Of a stretch of DNA of 58,605 nt, positions 38,330-49,989 are shown piece by piece. Made by a program: the position numbers and the translations under genes. Each line of letters opens with the position of its first letter. Within the stretch, counting starts at the first letter, position 1. The notes beneath the pieces were generated by a model that searched no databases, was not told where the DNA came from, and saw nothing but the letters and a program-made list of their open reading frames with translations. Source of the stretch: Purshia tridentata (taxonomy: Eukaryota; Streptophyta; Magnoliopsida; Rosales; Rosaceae); the NCBI GenBank assembly GCA_003254885.1, contig QANT01003877.1, positions 1 through 58,605 of the forward strand. Direction: 5' to 3'.

Positions 38330-41300
38330 CTACCGGTGGATATAGTATCCAAGTGCTAGACCGATGAGAGAAACCATACAAACATAAAGGAGGGGGAAGC
38401 CAACCATAACTTTTCTCACATTGTTCTTCCTTCTCAACAACTCCTACACAGAGGAAAAACGGACATCAAATCTCTAGACTACGGCACATATGATATCATA
38501 TGAACACAACATGCTTATTTAAGTAATTGGAAAGAGCAGCAAAGTTCAAATAATGAGAAAAAAACCCAGAACTGCAAAAGGACCACTTGTTTTAATTTCT
38601 ACACGCTATTCTTGTGACTATACTCATCCACGTTGGGACCACTTGTTTTAATTTCTAAATGCTATTCTTGTGACTTTACTCATCCACGTCTCTCACTCAT
38701 TCTCCATAATGTCTGATTCAAAGGCAGTGATGATAGAGAACATATACTGCCTTTACAGCTTATGCAGCTATCCTCTAATGAAGATAAAAGAAAAAATGAT
38801 CCATGGAATAAGTACTTACCAATTCATGTTTAAGCATATTCTTCTCTCGAGTGGTCATGCTCTTCTCTTCTGTTAGCTTCATGATGGTAAGATCAGCCTG
38901 CAAAGAATATGAAAAATTTTATACCACTATCTTTACAATTTCAAAGAAGGGATGCACAAATGCTAGCATTACAATGAGTACTAGAAAGTAGGCTCCCCCT
39001 GATGTAAATATTTGAGGAGCACACACCTGGAATTTGACGAAGGATAGAATGTGATTTCTCTACCCAGGAACAAGAAAAACTGACTAATTATTTGCCTAGT
39101 CCACTTCATTGGATATGGATTTATCAAAATGGAGTCAATTCCTAGTGCCCAACAACAAAATCAGAGAGTAGATATCAATTTTGAAAATGCACTTAACAAC
39201 CACACTTCAACATGGTTAAGCAAACAATAGACTTCTTTCCATATTATTTCCCGTAGTCATTAAATATCAGATATTTTTCCAACAACCATTCCAAGGAGAA
39301 TTATAACACCTAATACCAAAAAGATAGATTTCATGGTTACATTGCTATAAAGATAGATCTAGATGAACTGACCTCTTTTAGCTTTGACTCCACAGCATTT
39401 AGCTTTGTTTTCAACTCCTCAAAATCCTTTGTTAAATTCATCACAACAACATCCTTTGCTGGTTTCAATTCCTCCGCATCATTAACTGCCCTTGACTCAT
39501 CAATATCCTTTCTTAAATTCAACACAACAGCATCCTTTGCTGGTTTCAATTCCTCCACGTCCTTAACTGCTCTCGACTCATCCATATCCTTATAAGTTTC
39601 AAACCCCTCAACATCCTCAGAAACCTGGCACAAGGAAAACAGATTATGGTGCGAGGGTTATTATCAATATGCACACAACTCTTTTTTGACAATTCTAGTT
39701 TTCTTTTTTTTATGAGAATTTTTTGACAATTCTAGTTTCAGACGATTAAAATATAAAATAACCCTTTCTGCAACAACCACACAAAATAAGGGGACTGGAC
39801 CAGTATCTATGCTTTCCAGATAATTGGTGCCAAACAAAATCACATTTTCCTACTAACATAAAGATGACAAACAACGCTGCCAACCACATCCAAATGCTAA
39901 CGCAGATAACCCACAGCGCGGACCCACATCATTAACAAATGAAGTACTTGGGAAACAAATATATTTAGGCATGCACACGCACACAATTACACACGGAGAA
40001 AGAAATAGAAAATAAAAAATAAAAAAGGAAATAAACCAAAAGAAGAAAGGACAGGAAGTCGGTCAAGGATTCAGTTTTAAACAGAAAGCTCTTACCTTAT
40101 GCGGTGGAGGTATGTTTTCAACTCCACTCAGAACTCTATCCTTTTGCACTGAAGTTTCATAACAAGGATCTTGCTTTGACTCTCCATTACTTGGTAGTAA
40201 TACAGGGGAAGGAGGTGGGCTGGTGAGCACCACTCTTAGCTTCTTCTCTTCAACATATTTGCCACTATCCTTTGAAAACTGCCAAGAGAAATGGAGAAAT
40301 AAAATGAAATTTGTACTGAACAACTTAAACTAAGAAACAACCACTAATTCTTACCATGCCAGATGTAATGTCCTCTTCTGTTGTCCCAAATGGAATAACA
40401 GTGCTTTGGATTAGGAACTTGTCTTTGCACTGCAAATCAGGTGGAGCTACACGCTGAGCTTGCATAGTAACTGCATTGACCCAAACGTGAAGAGTGAAAA
40501 ATCCATTTATTTTCGGCACTAGAATTTCAGTCTGCACCACAACAGGCTAGGCTACTGGTCACTTCTCTACTAACAGTGTTTATGGAACTATGATATCCAA
40601 TTTTCTATTCTACTCATTCAGTACAGTCCCCTTGGTCATCTAATTTAGTCTAAAAAACATAATCAATATAATACAGGGAATGTTGCAAGACAGTGGGTTC
40701 TCATGTATGACCTAAACTGACAATCTCACAACTTAACATGTCATTCTGTCTCGTAAAATAACATACCATGTATATATGTATTTATATATATATATATATA
40801 GAAGAAATGAGGCAAAAGTATTGAAATCATAGCAGCAAAGGCATATGGGAGAAAACACAAAAACCCAAGATGGGAATGAGTAAGAACTAAGAAGGGAAAA
40901 TGAAGAACATAAGACCTGTGAAATCACATGTTGCCTTGGGCTGTATGATGCCTGCGTTAGGTCGCACACTATATTTCTTTGGAGACGTGGTTTTCACCTG
41001 CTAAGCAATTTTTAAAGCACCCATCCTTTGCTCAAAAAAAAAAAAAAANAAAAAAAACACCCATCCATCTCCTGAATCCTAATCAAACCAAAATTGCAAA
41101 GATATGTTTGCATGCACAAAAGTTATAGAAATACAAGCAGTACCTTGAAAGCAACATATTGATCGGACTTATTGGCAAGTTGAATTGAGCATGTACTTTG
41201 CTTCTTTAACTCAACTAAGAGGGAGAGCAAATTAAAATACAATTAAAATATTAAACAAAATGATGATGAACAATAATAACGACAAGAATGATGATGATGA

Positions 41301-41397
41301 AAAACAAAAGCTCTGTACTATTCTGTGAATTAGAGGAGCTACATGTGAATGTGAGTTCATGCGGTTGAACATCCAAGAGCTCTGTGGTCGCCATCAT
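38330..41397 (-). CDS. VAP27-type vesicle-associated protein with a broken tail-anchor frame
   Basis: Eight exons on the minus strand: 41343-41397, 41144-41214, 40916-40997, 40355-40470, 40096-40278, 39373-39624, 38820-38897 and 38330-38444. The first 125 residues are an MSP domain (FELKKQSTCSIQLANKSDQY, KTTSPKKYSVRP, IPFGTTEEDITSGM) that in VAPs binds FFAT-type ligands at ER contact sites. A Pro/Ser linker, an acidic repeat region with two 27-residue units, and a coiled coil follow. Seven exons join in phase. The last has one surplus base at a GGG run (plus strand 38400-38402), after residue 294, which shifts the reading out of the hydrophobic anchor (FPLLYVCMVSLIGLA, then stop at 38330-38332). 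Read literally, the frame ends at 38295 with no membrane segment. Sequencing error or a real lesion are both possible. A second ATG lies at 41394. Confidence 0.85.
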
Positions 41398-42424
41398 CAC
41401 TCTCTACTTGACCAGACTGTCCACCACCACCAATTTTGAGAGAATGCAGGTGGAGAAGAGGAACCCAGTTGAGGAACAAAGACAGAGAGGGAGAAAGAAA
41501 GCGGGTCAGAGTCTCTGGGAGAGTTTGTAAGTGAATGGTTGGGGTGCTGCCTTGGGGTGCTGGTGATGTGAAGGAGGACTATGATGTGAAGGTGATGATG
41601 GTGAAGGTGAAGAAGCAGAGCAGTGAAAGCAAAGAAAGCATTGGGGATCGTGTTGGTTAATAACCAAACCACTAACCAAGTGGGTCACTCACTGGGTCTC
41701 AATTGTGAACGGTTGTACCCGCTCTCAGCTCTCCCTTCCATTTGTTTGCTTCCTTAGCAAGTACCCAACCGAATACCCAAATACCCAAAATGGGTCTGAT
41801 GATGGGTTTGTGATGACTGATGGGTTAACCCAGAGGGAGGGCCAGGGCCATAGCCATAGCCATAGCCAATCGGCCAAGCAAGCAAGCGAACCCACCAAAC
41901 TAGACAAGGTAGAGACGACTGTGCGTGGGTTGCCACTCTGTAATCACATGCACCTCTAAAACATTTGTCTCTCTTTTTACCTCACCGAAAGTAAAAAGAG
42001 AATTGAATCAAAAAGAAAGTGAAAAGATAATTGAATCAAAAAGAAAGTAAAAAGATGAACAAAAAAATATGAATGCTTTTCTTCTTCTTTGTCTTTCTCT
42101 ACTTTTTTTCTCCCTTTTCCTAAAGGGAAAGATGGGGAGTCAAAATTGAATAATGAAAAACAAAAATTATGAGTTATTTTTTGGTGAGGAAAATATATGA
42201 GTTGTATTATCTTTTAAAATGTCCAATGTCCAAGTGCAAATATCTGTATATATTTCAGTGAGGGTAAGATTAACATAATTAACAATTTAATAACATAATA
42301 GGTTAAATTATCAAAATAATCCTCATTTGGACAAATATAATTTGAAAACTTGGAGTAGCCAAAATTTACAAATAGTAATTTTCATCTTTTACTTCGTGAA
42401 TATTAATTATATTATTGGTTAGAT

Positions 42425-42623
42425 TCAGATCTAGTGCAATCCATTTGTTGCTCTAAAATGAACCTTTATCCTCAATGTGCTAAAGAAATATTATAAAATA
42501 AAAAGTAGGCTTCGGGCCTTGGGCTTTTTGGTGACCCCTAATTCAGATCTAGTGCAATCCATTTGTTGCTCTAAAATGAACCTTTATCGTCAATGTGCTA
42601 AAGAAATATTATAAAATAAAAAG
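42425..42623. repeat. Direct duplication of an 83-bp segment
   Basis: attcagatctagtgcaatcc through ataaaataaaaagt occurs at about 42425-42508 and again at 42541-42623, with one substitution (cctc versus cgtc). The copies are separated by 32 GC-richer bases. The high identity indicates a recent duplication. Confidence 0.9.
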
Positions 42624-44614
42624 TTTGCTTATATATTAAGGTTTAGTAATAAAACTCAAATATATAGAATAACTCTTTAGATTTGTGAAACATTACTCAG
42701 ATTAAAAGTTAAGTAATTTTAGGCACAACACAGTATGTGTAAGTAAAGGCGCAATAGAATTCACCACAAAAAAGCTTTACCATTTTTGTATGCCCTTAAA
42801 TTTGTGGCACTCATATGAGCTTTAATTTCCCTTAATTTAAGCCAAGCAACTAAATAATGGAATGAAACGCTGGCAATGTAGGCAAGTTAGGCGGTCCAAA
42901 CAAGGACACAATCTTCCTTTGTATTTAATGTAAGCCATCCTTTCATTTAAACTTATTAATTATTAGTGATTGTGTTTAGCAAATGGGAAAGGTTGGTTGG
43001 GACTTGATTGCTAAGAAGCAACCAAAGCTAGTTCACCTAACTGCTTTGTGCTCTGCAACAAAGGACTCTATGAAACCGACAATTTGACAAAGAGAGGCTC
43101 AAAATCAAGCCCCAAAATGTGACTACCTCTACTAAAATTTAAGTGTTTCAATTAACCATGTGCACTTAGTTTGTTTTTCCCTAACTTATTTTTACTTGAG
43201 ATTTTCTTAATTAAAGTGTGTGAATAAAAGAGAAAATTGATTGGTTTCTTAGCACTTTTTTGGTAGGTGTGGAGGTGATTTACTTATTCGGAGATTCATA
43301 ACGCATTTATAATATATAACTATAATTGAAACTATCACACCCCCACGCTTGTAAAATTGAAGGCATGATTAGTTTGGAGGTGAATAGTTTTTATGTAAGC
43401 TAGACTAGTACGATGGTACTTAAGAGGCTCTAAGTAAATTACTGTGCACTCTATACTCGTGCATGTATACTTATATGTACAATAAATGTTGTAATGCTCT
43501 TTAGGTTGAGAGCTACTTACTAAGTTTATCTTATTAGTAGTTTATTGTGGTTCTAGGTATTGAAGAAGATGCTAAGACTTAGGCTTGGCAGCTGCCCCAT
43601 GAATGGATCATGGTCCCATATATAAGATTACATGCTAATTAATGTCATTCTTTAAGATAAGAGATTTATGCATTGAACCTTTGAGGCTTTGTTAGGACTT
43701 ACCGTTTCTCGTGTTTTGTTAGAGATTTTTGTTAGCCAAATCTCACTTGAAAAATATTCAAGTTTTCGATCTTAGGGATGGGCAAGGATTGGTTTGGTTC
43801 AATTTTGGGTCAAACCAACACCAAACTGCTATGATTGGTATGACACATTTTCAAACATCACCAACCATTGGCAACCTAAAACTTACAGTATATCGATAAT
43901 CTCAGTTTAGAGACCAAATTAGTGTAGTTTTCTAGGACGATTCTTATTATTTTGCATAACTAGGTAAGTGTTTTTGTTGTGATAAGCTTAAACTTCAATA
44001 ATAAAAAATGATTATTTTTGATGAGGTGGTTAAAATATTGACCATTTTTATCAAAAACTCAAGTTGGGGATTGCTAGTGAGCCGAATTTAAACATGCAAA
44101 GCAGTGTTCTACTTCCAGATCTGTAGCCCATGGGTATATGACAGTCCATAGGCTCCTACCCAACTAACCTAAACCCAGTTACCCTGCGGGCCACGCCACT
44201 AGGCCAACCCCATAGTTCAGAGAATCTGACCATTTTAGCCTTTAGGGAGTACTATGCATGCCGCCTTCTCTTATGAGCCAAAGCTGTAGACTGTGGCGTA
44301 TGAAGTTTTCTAAGGTTGCTATAATTGCTATAGATTTCTATGAACTATTTGACCCTGATTTTCGTAAAATGTATAACATCCCATAATAAATGAGAAAGAA
44401 ATTGTGATTTTACAGTTTTTTTTATAGCAATTTAGAATATTAATTTGTGATTTTCTGTTTGTTTTTTATTTTTTATAATTTTAATCATGTAATATAAATC
44501 CAATGATTTATATAGCTTCATTCACATTAAAAAAGTATTACATATTCATTTCATCAGTTGCTATTCACTTGTACTCTCACGTTATTGGGGAGTGCAAGAA
44601 GAGAATGCAAATAA

Positions 44615-45152
44615 TAGAGGTGGGCGCTGGGCGGGGTGGGAGCTCAACTCGCCACCACCCACATAGTTAATGAGCGGGGCGGTTGCAAGTTAATCGGGGA
44701 GCGGGTTGGAGCGAGTTAATGGCGGGTGGGCCGTTTAGGTATAGTAGAAATTAAAGAGGGTAAGGGTGAGTTTATATGTATGCCAACCTCCCAAAATTGA
44801 AGCAAATTATTTATGTATATGCTTATGATGATATTAATGACCTCCATTTCACCTATAAAAAAGGACTTATCTTATCTCCAAAATATGGAAACAATGTTTC
44901 TTAAAGAACATAAATGAGGAAAGTGATGAACAAAGTAATTATGTAAATAGATAATAATTTTACTAGTTCGTGACTCTTGTAAAAGATATTCATCATATTC
45001 CCTATATTTCATAATCGGTTAAACGAGTGTTGATGGGCGATGAAGGAGGAAACCCAAATTCGAGCCGTCGAATATTGGATGGATCGGGTAAAGAATAAAC
45101 GGGTGGCGGCTCGGGCAGTAAGTAGTGGTGGGCGGGTTGATGCCCACCCCTA
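44615..45152. mobile_element. hAT-like MITE (538 bp) in the acyl carrier protein promoter region
   Basis: The element starts TAGAGGTGGGC and ends GCCCACCCCTA, an 11-bp inverted repeat with one mismatch. It is flanked by the perfect 8-bp direct repeat GCAAATAA (44607-44614 and 45153-45160), as expected for hAT insertions. Both ends are GC-rich with gcggg-type subterminal repeats while the centre is AT-rich. There is no transposase frame. It ends about 240 bases upstream of the TATA box of the next gene. Confidence 0.88.
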
Positions 45153-45395
45153 GCAAATAACACTTTCCTTCAAATTTAACACGAATCATATTCTGACCAA
45201 ACAAAGACAAAACCGGAATAAGAATTAGAATACAACTGCCCGTGGCGCCAAACAAAGGATTTCGATTTCCAGAAACCAAACAGCCGGAAAGAAAATAGAA
45301 AGGTCGGGCCCAAACAGTCGAAATTTCGATAGAAACAAGGCGTGGAAAGCCCAACAAATCCCAACAAACACCAAGAAACAACAAACAACATCATT

Positions 45396-45402
45396 TATAA
45401 AA
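45396..45402 (+). promoter_or_regulatory. TATA box of the acyl carrier protein gene
   Basis: TATAAAA lies about 125 bases upstream of the start codon and is followed by a pyrimidine-rich leader (about 45440-45515), a pattern common in highly expressed plant housekeeping genes. Confidence 0.55.
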
Positions 45403-45523
45403 CGTTGTTTAAAGGCCCCTCTTCTCCTCTCAAACACTCTCACGCACACTCTTCGTGTTCTCCGTCTCTCTCTCTCACTTCCTTCGATATCAGATCTCTC
45501 TGTCTCTCTCTCTCTCGAACCCA

Positions 45524-48512
45524 ATGGCTTCTCTTGCACAAGCTTCTACTGCTTTCTCAGTCTCCTTCAAACCCGCACTGGTAATACTTTCACCATTTCT
45601 TTTTATCATTTTTCTATTATTACAATGTAATTTTCTAGATTGAGTATTTCATCTTCCTTTGTATTTGTTTTGTTTTTTAAATTTGATGTTTTGCTAGTAG
45701 ATTCGGATCTTCGATTTGGGTAGTTTGTGAATCGTCTTAAATTGTTGATCTTGGTACTGATTCAGTGATTCTTTCTGGTTTACTACTGATCTTGCTGTTA
45801 TTTCTCTCATTTCTGATTAATTGAAATATGCTGATTGAATTTTATTAGCTGAAGTTTGAGTCTTTTGGCTAACTATTAAGTTTGAGCTTGTAGTAATATG
45901 AGAGTAAGTTTGACTTTTACTAACCTGAGCGCCTAACATTCTTGTTTAAATTTGGAAACTGGACCATGATTGCATGTTATTTGGTTAGACTTTACTTTAA
46001 CCAGGGATGTGATCGAGACCCATTACATTACATGTTGGGTCCAAATGGTGCTTTGAGTCTACTTGGTCTGTGTTAAAATTTTATGGTTTAGGCATTTGGA
46101 CTTCATAATCTTATTTTAGTTGAAGCCATATTGTTGAAGAAATTGGTTCTAGTTTTGTTTGTTCACAAAAATTGCTAACTGGTTTTGAATTATTATCTAA
46201 TTGTGTGGGATGCTTCATGCATGGTACTTGAATTACTGATGCATCCGATCTTGGACGCGACTTGTGGGTTTCATTTCTTTCTTTTTTCTGGAACTTTGCC
46301 AGCTGATAGCTAAACAATATCAATTTTAGTTCATGTATTAACTCAAACTAACCAGAGGACGGCACTAGATTAATCGAGGATAATAGTAGCAAAAGACACT
46401 TAATGTGTTGTACCTCAAGAATTTTATGGTACAAGTACTGTTAAGGGGTAAAATTTGTTTTCTTGTCATTTGATTTTTAAGAGTGTGGAAAGATGGGGTA
46501 GATGGTAGATGCAAGGAGATTGGGGCGAAATATTGACTTGGGAAATATTTAGTTTCCTTTTGAGTGATGTCTTTTTTCTATATTTTTCATAAGGTATATG
46601 CACACACACACACATATATATAGTTTTTCTCTAAAACGGACATGAATGTGTTGTACCTCAAGAATTTTATGGTACAAGTAATGTTAAGGGGTAAAATTTG
46701 TTTTCTTGTCATTTGATTTTTAAGAGTGTGGAAAGATGGGGCAGATGGTAGATGCAAGGAGATTGGGGCGAAATATTGACTTGGGAAACATTTAGTTTCC
46801 TTTTGAGTGATGTTTTTTTTCTATATTTTTCATAAGGTATATGCACACACACACACACATATATATAATTTTTCTCTAAAACGGACATGTCTGGTTTTTT
46901 TTTTTTTTTCCGGATATTCATCAGTGAGCGCTCTGCAGATTTCTTTTATAACAGCGTTGCAGCGCTCGGCACGGCTTCCACTGCCCTGTTTTTAAGGGTA
47001 CGGGTTCACCCCATACCCTCCTAGGACGTAGAATGGGGTTTGTGGAGGCTGCATGACAAACCAGTGCCAAGTGCTTGGGGAAAAAAATGTATTACCGAGC
47101 GCTCAGCGTTGGCGTCCAGTAAAAAGAAAGTGCGGACATTCTGCAAAGAGAATTATTGTGTATATATATACATATATTTGGTTTGTTCTTGGCATTCGGT
47201 TCTTATGGTTGAATGTTGAAGCAGGTACCTAGCAGCAGGATCTTTAGTCTGAAATCCGTTTCCTTTTCCATTACTGGGAAGCGCTTCCCATCTCTCAGTT
47301 CACGCCCTGGACGCTTCCAAGTTTCCTGTGCAGTAAGTTTATTAATCATAATACTACTGTTACTTTCTTTTCTTCTTTTTTTGGGTTTCATTTGCCTCAA
47401 CAGTCTCATAGATAAATTTGTAGTTAAACGGAGGTTACTTGTATTTTTTACCAAAATGCAGCTCGATTACAAGAAGCTTGGTTATCTCTTCACTTTTAAT
47501 GCTGTGGCATTGGATTATAATTTTTCATAAAATTTTTATTTTCAAATTGCTAAATGATTACACGTTTGGAAAATCACTTTCTTTTTCTCTTCCAGCCTTC
47601 TCTTTAAACATCTTCATTCCACATTTCAGAAAGGTTCAGTGTGATAAATAAATTATCCTTTGTTTTTCAAAACAATGTGATAGGTTACTTAGCCTTGTGT
47701 TGTGTATGAAAACATTTGTGCTCGTTGAAGTGTACTAATTTATATGGATTGCAATTTGTTTTATTTAGATGTACTAATTACATTGATTTTAGGTTATATA
47801 ACATTAATTTAGTGGCCTAGGATTATAGAATTATCTTACATTGTTCACTAGCAATATTTTATTAATGCTTCTCTGGACAGGCCAAACCAGAGACCCTCAA
47901 CAAGGTGTGCAATATAGTGAAGAAGCAGCTGGCTTTACCTGATGACACTACTGTCTCTGCAGGCTCAAAGTTTTCTGAACTTGGAGCTGATTCTCTTGAC
48001 ACAGTAATTGCTTCGTTACTTTCCTCTGTACCTATCAATGTCATAGTTTTCTGTGTTTTGTTTTCCTTTGCTTTTATGTTATTCTGTTTGAATTTTAAAA
48101 TGATAGATGCATAGTGTGGATGTCAGCCAGAGTCCGACTTTCCTGATACTTGACTATAATATGACCAACTTCTTAAGGGAGAAGAAAAGAACTATACTTT
48201 ACCAGGAGGAGAAAACAATACATACCAGATCACCATCTGTTTTAACTTTTTTTTTTTCAAGCTTAATCTTTTTTTGACATATTTTCTCTGAAGGGCAAAT
48301 TGGTTGCAACTTGCTACAGATGTTTGATTTTTCATCTTTTGCTTGGCTATCTTAATTGATTTGTAAACCCACCTATTATACAGGTTGAGATTGTGATGGG
48401 ACTTGAGGAGGAGTTTGGTATCAGTGTGGAAGAAGAAAGTGCCCAGACCATTGCCACTGTTCAAGATGCAGCTGATCTGATTGAGAAGCTCGTTGAGAAG
48501 AAGGGTGCTTAA
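45524..48512 (+). CDS. Plastid acyl carrier protein
   Basis: Four exons (45524-45580, 47225-47332, 47881-48003, 48384-48512) encode 138 aa, the usual length for a plastid ACP precursor. The first 55 residues ([11 protein letters not shown]... to ...RFQVSCA) are Ser/Arg-rich and lack acidic residues, as in chloroplast transit peptides; cleavage is expected near C54-A56. The mature part has the [11 protein letters not shown] motif with Ser93 as the 4'-phosphopantetheine site, and the acidic helix II ([12 protein letters not shown]) that docks fatty acid synthase enzymes. ACP carries the growing acyl chain in plastid type II fatty acid synthesis. Intron 1 is unusually long (about 1.64 kb) because of a tandem duplication and a retroposon-like insertion. 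The protein frame is intact. Confidence 0.96.
46402..46889. repeat. 243-bp tandem duplication in intron 1 of the acyl carrier protein gene
   Basis: Copy one starts at 46402 and copy two at 46645 (aatgtgttgtacctcaag...). Each runs to a (CA)n(TA)n tract and ctctaaaacggacatg. Only a few substitutions and small CA-length changes separate them, pointing to a recent unequal exchange or slippage. Confidence 0.93.
46894..47132 (-). mobile_element. SINE-like or other small retroposon in intron 1 of the acyl carrier protein gene
   Basis: On the plus strand the segment begins with a run of 15 T (an A tail if read on the minus strand) and is flanked by CGGACATGTCTG (46882-46893) and CGGACATTCTG (47133-47143), near-identical direct repeats. 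It is much GC-richer than the intron and holds GAGCGCTC-type palindromes, two of which can pair (AGCGCTCGG with CCGAGCGCT). No coding capacity is seen. The tail plus variable-length flanking repeats favour retroposition. Confidence 0.5.
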
Positions 48513-49989
48513 TAGTTTAGAGAGAACCTACATAGACCTGGGGACGACCTTTTTTCTTCTTTTGTGGTTTTTTTGTTGTTGTGTTTTATGAGTTTTATAC
48601 CAAGATTTTGGTACTTTAATTATCTCAACTTATCGATATTGTAGCCTGTTTAATTTGATGATCGAGCCTGCCTTTTCTTGTGGTTTATTTTGTTACTTGC
48701 TTTGACATAATTTTGCAAACTGAAAAATAATAATAAAAACAAATCGTTTGGTAACGTGCTGAATGAAATTACAAAATGTATCAACTTAACCAGATTATGT
48801 TTGAAGGGGAACTTTGGGTTGTATTTATATTTATATGTATATAATTGTCTAGAAGATGCGTATTAGGAACTTTCCAATATCATGAATTTATTGAAAAACT
48901 GCTATAAATTGTCTTTTGTATTTTTCATTTTTGGATTCATTTTCTCTTTAAGCACAACTTTTAATTGTCCAGTACTAGTACTACTTGTTAGTAGGTGTGG
49001 TATGGGATCTTGGAGTTACATAAAAAAAGACTTGATGATTGATGAATCAGGCCCCATGACCCAACTCCTAAGTTGAACATTTACTTTGCTCCAATTTGAA
49101 CCCCACCCACACCCACTTGTCCTCTGACAGACTTGCAAGACCTTCATATTAAAATCGAGCCATCATTTTTAGATTAACAAATCCTATAGGCCACAAGCAC
49201 AAACAGGCAAATCAGATTACCTAAAACGCTGCTCTTTATTTTAGTTTGACTGGGGAACATGTGACCGATCACTTAAATTTTGATGTATATATTAGGACAT
49301 GATATAATTAATTTATGTGTTATACTATATTCTACTAATATATATGCATTGTGCAACAATACTTTTACATGTTGAATTAGTTACCCTACTTGACAATATA
49401 TCAATTATATCTAGTAATTTTTTCTTATTTTGAAGTATCCCATGCACTTGAAATGTAATATTATACAGATACAATCGAAACCATGTGCTTGGCTTGGCTG
49501 ATGTGCATGGAAAATCAAATTTTGTAGTTTGATGTTCTACAAAAACTTGTTCGTCAAGTGTCTCAAATGGTAGATGAACTATCCTAGTTCTCTGATTTAT
49601 AAGCTTTTGTTTGATAACTTGTAAATTTAGAATGGGGTGTTGAGAGTGATTGTTAATTATAATATTAAATAAATTTGAAAACCATGTGCCATTTCATGAA
49701 TTTCTTCTTGGTCTTGTACTTTTCCATGTGACCTACTGACATGCAGCTTGGAGCAGAGAAAATTCAAGGAGTCCCAAGAAGAACAGTAACCATGATCACC
49801 AGGTAGACGGTAGACCCATCTCTTAGATCCATACACAATGTAAGTGCAACTAATTATACTCAAAAATCAATTACAGATTCTGTAACCTATACAAATATTG
49901 GACAATATAAGTACAACCACATTTATAGGCACTATTAACTACAAAACAATGATAACTTGTAACCCACAAAAGACTTACACCCTTGGAAG
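48513..49989. other. Convergent region between the acyl carrier protein and AGP genes
   Basis: The two genes converge, so both ends are expected to be 3' UTR. The middle is AT-rich. A short minus-strand frame near 49657-49863 has no recognisable features and is interrupted in other frames. Nothing else is supported. Confidence 0.55.

Larger units (their letters stand above)
41398..45523. other. Intergenic region between the VAP and acyl carrier protein genes
   Basis: The genes are divergent. The first 300 bases should hold the VAP leader and promoter, with CA/TC-rich sequence. A short duplication (42425-42623), a weak TAGGGATGGGCA repeat end at about 43775, and a hAT-like MITE (44615-45152) lie within. 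I see no gene in 42000-44600. Confidence 0.6.

Noticed and set aside
41397..41959. His/Pro-rich and Ser/Gly-rich overlapping frames upstream of the VAP gene
   Set aside because: They come from CA/TCA-rich leader and gccatagccatag repeats; frames overlap on both strands without recognisable protein features.
43775..43930. Another hAT-like MITE starting TAGGGATGGGCA
   Set aside because: No matching inverted end or target duplication could be found downstream, so the element boundaries are not supported.
45019..45539. Minus-strand frames over the ACP promoter
   Set aside because: They run through the hAT-like MITE end, the TATA box and the CT-rich leader of the ACP gene on the other strand.
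49657..49863. Possible small minus-strand gene
   Set aside because: An ATG at about 49836 opens a short hydrophobic frame that stops after 22 codons, and the longer alternative frame has no recognisable motif.
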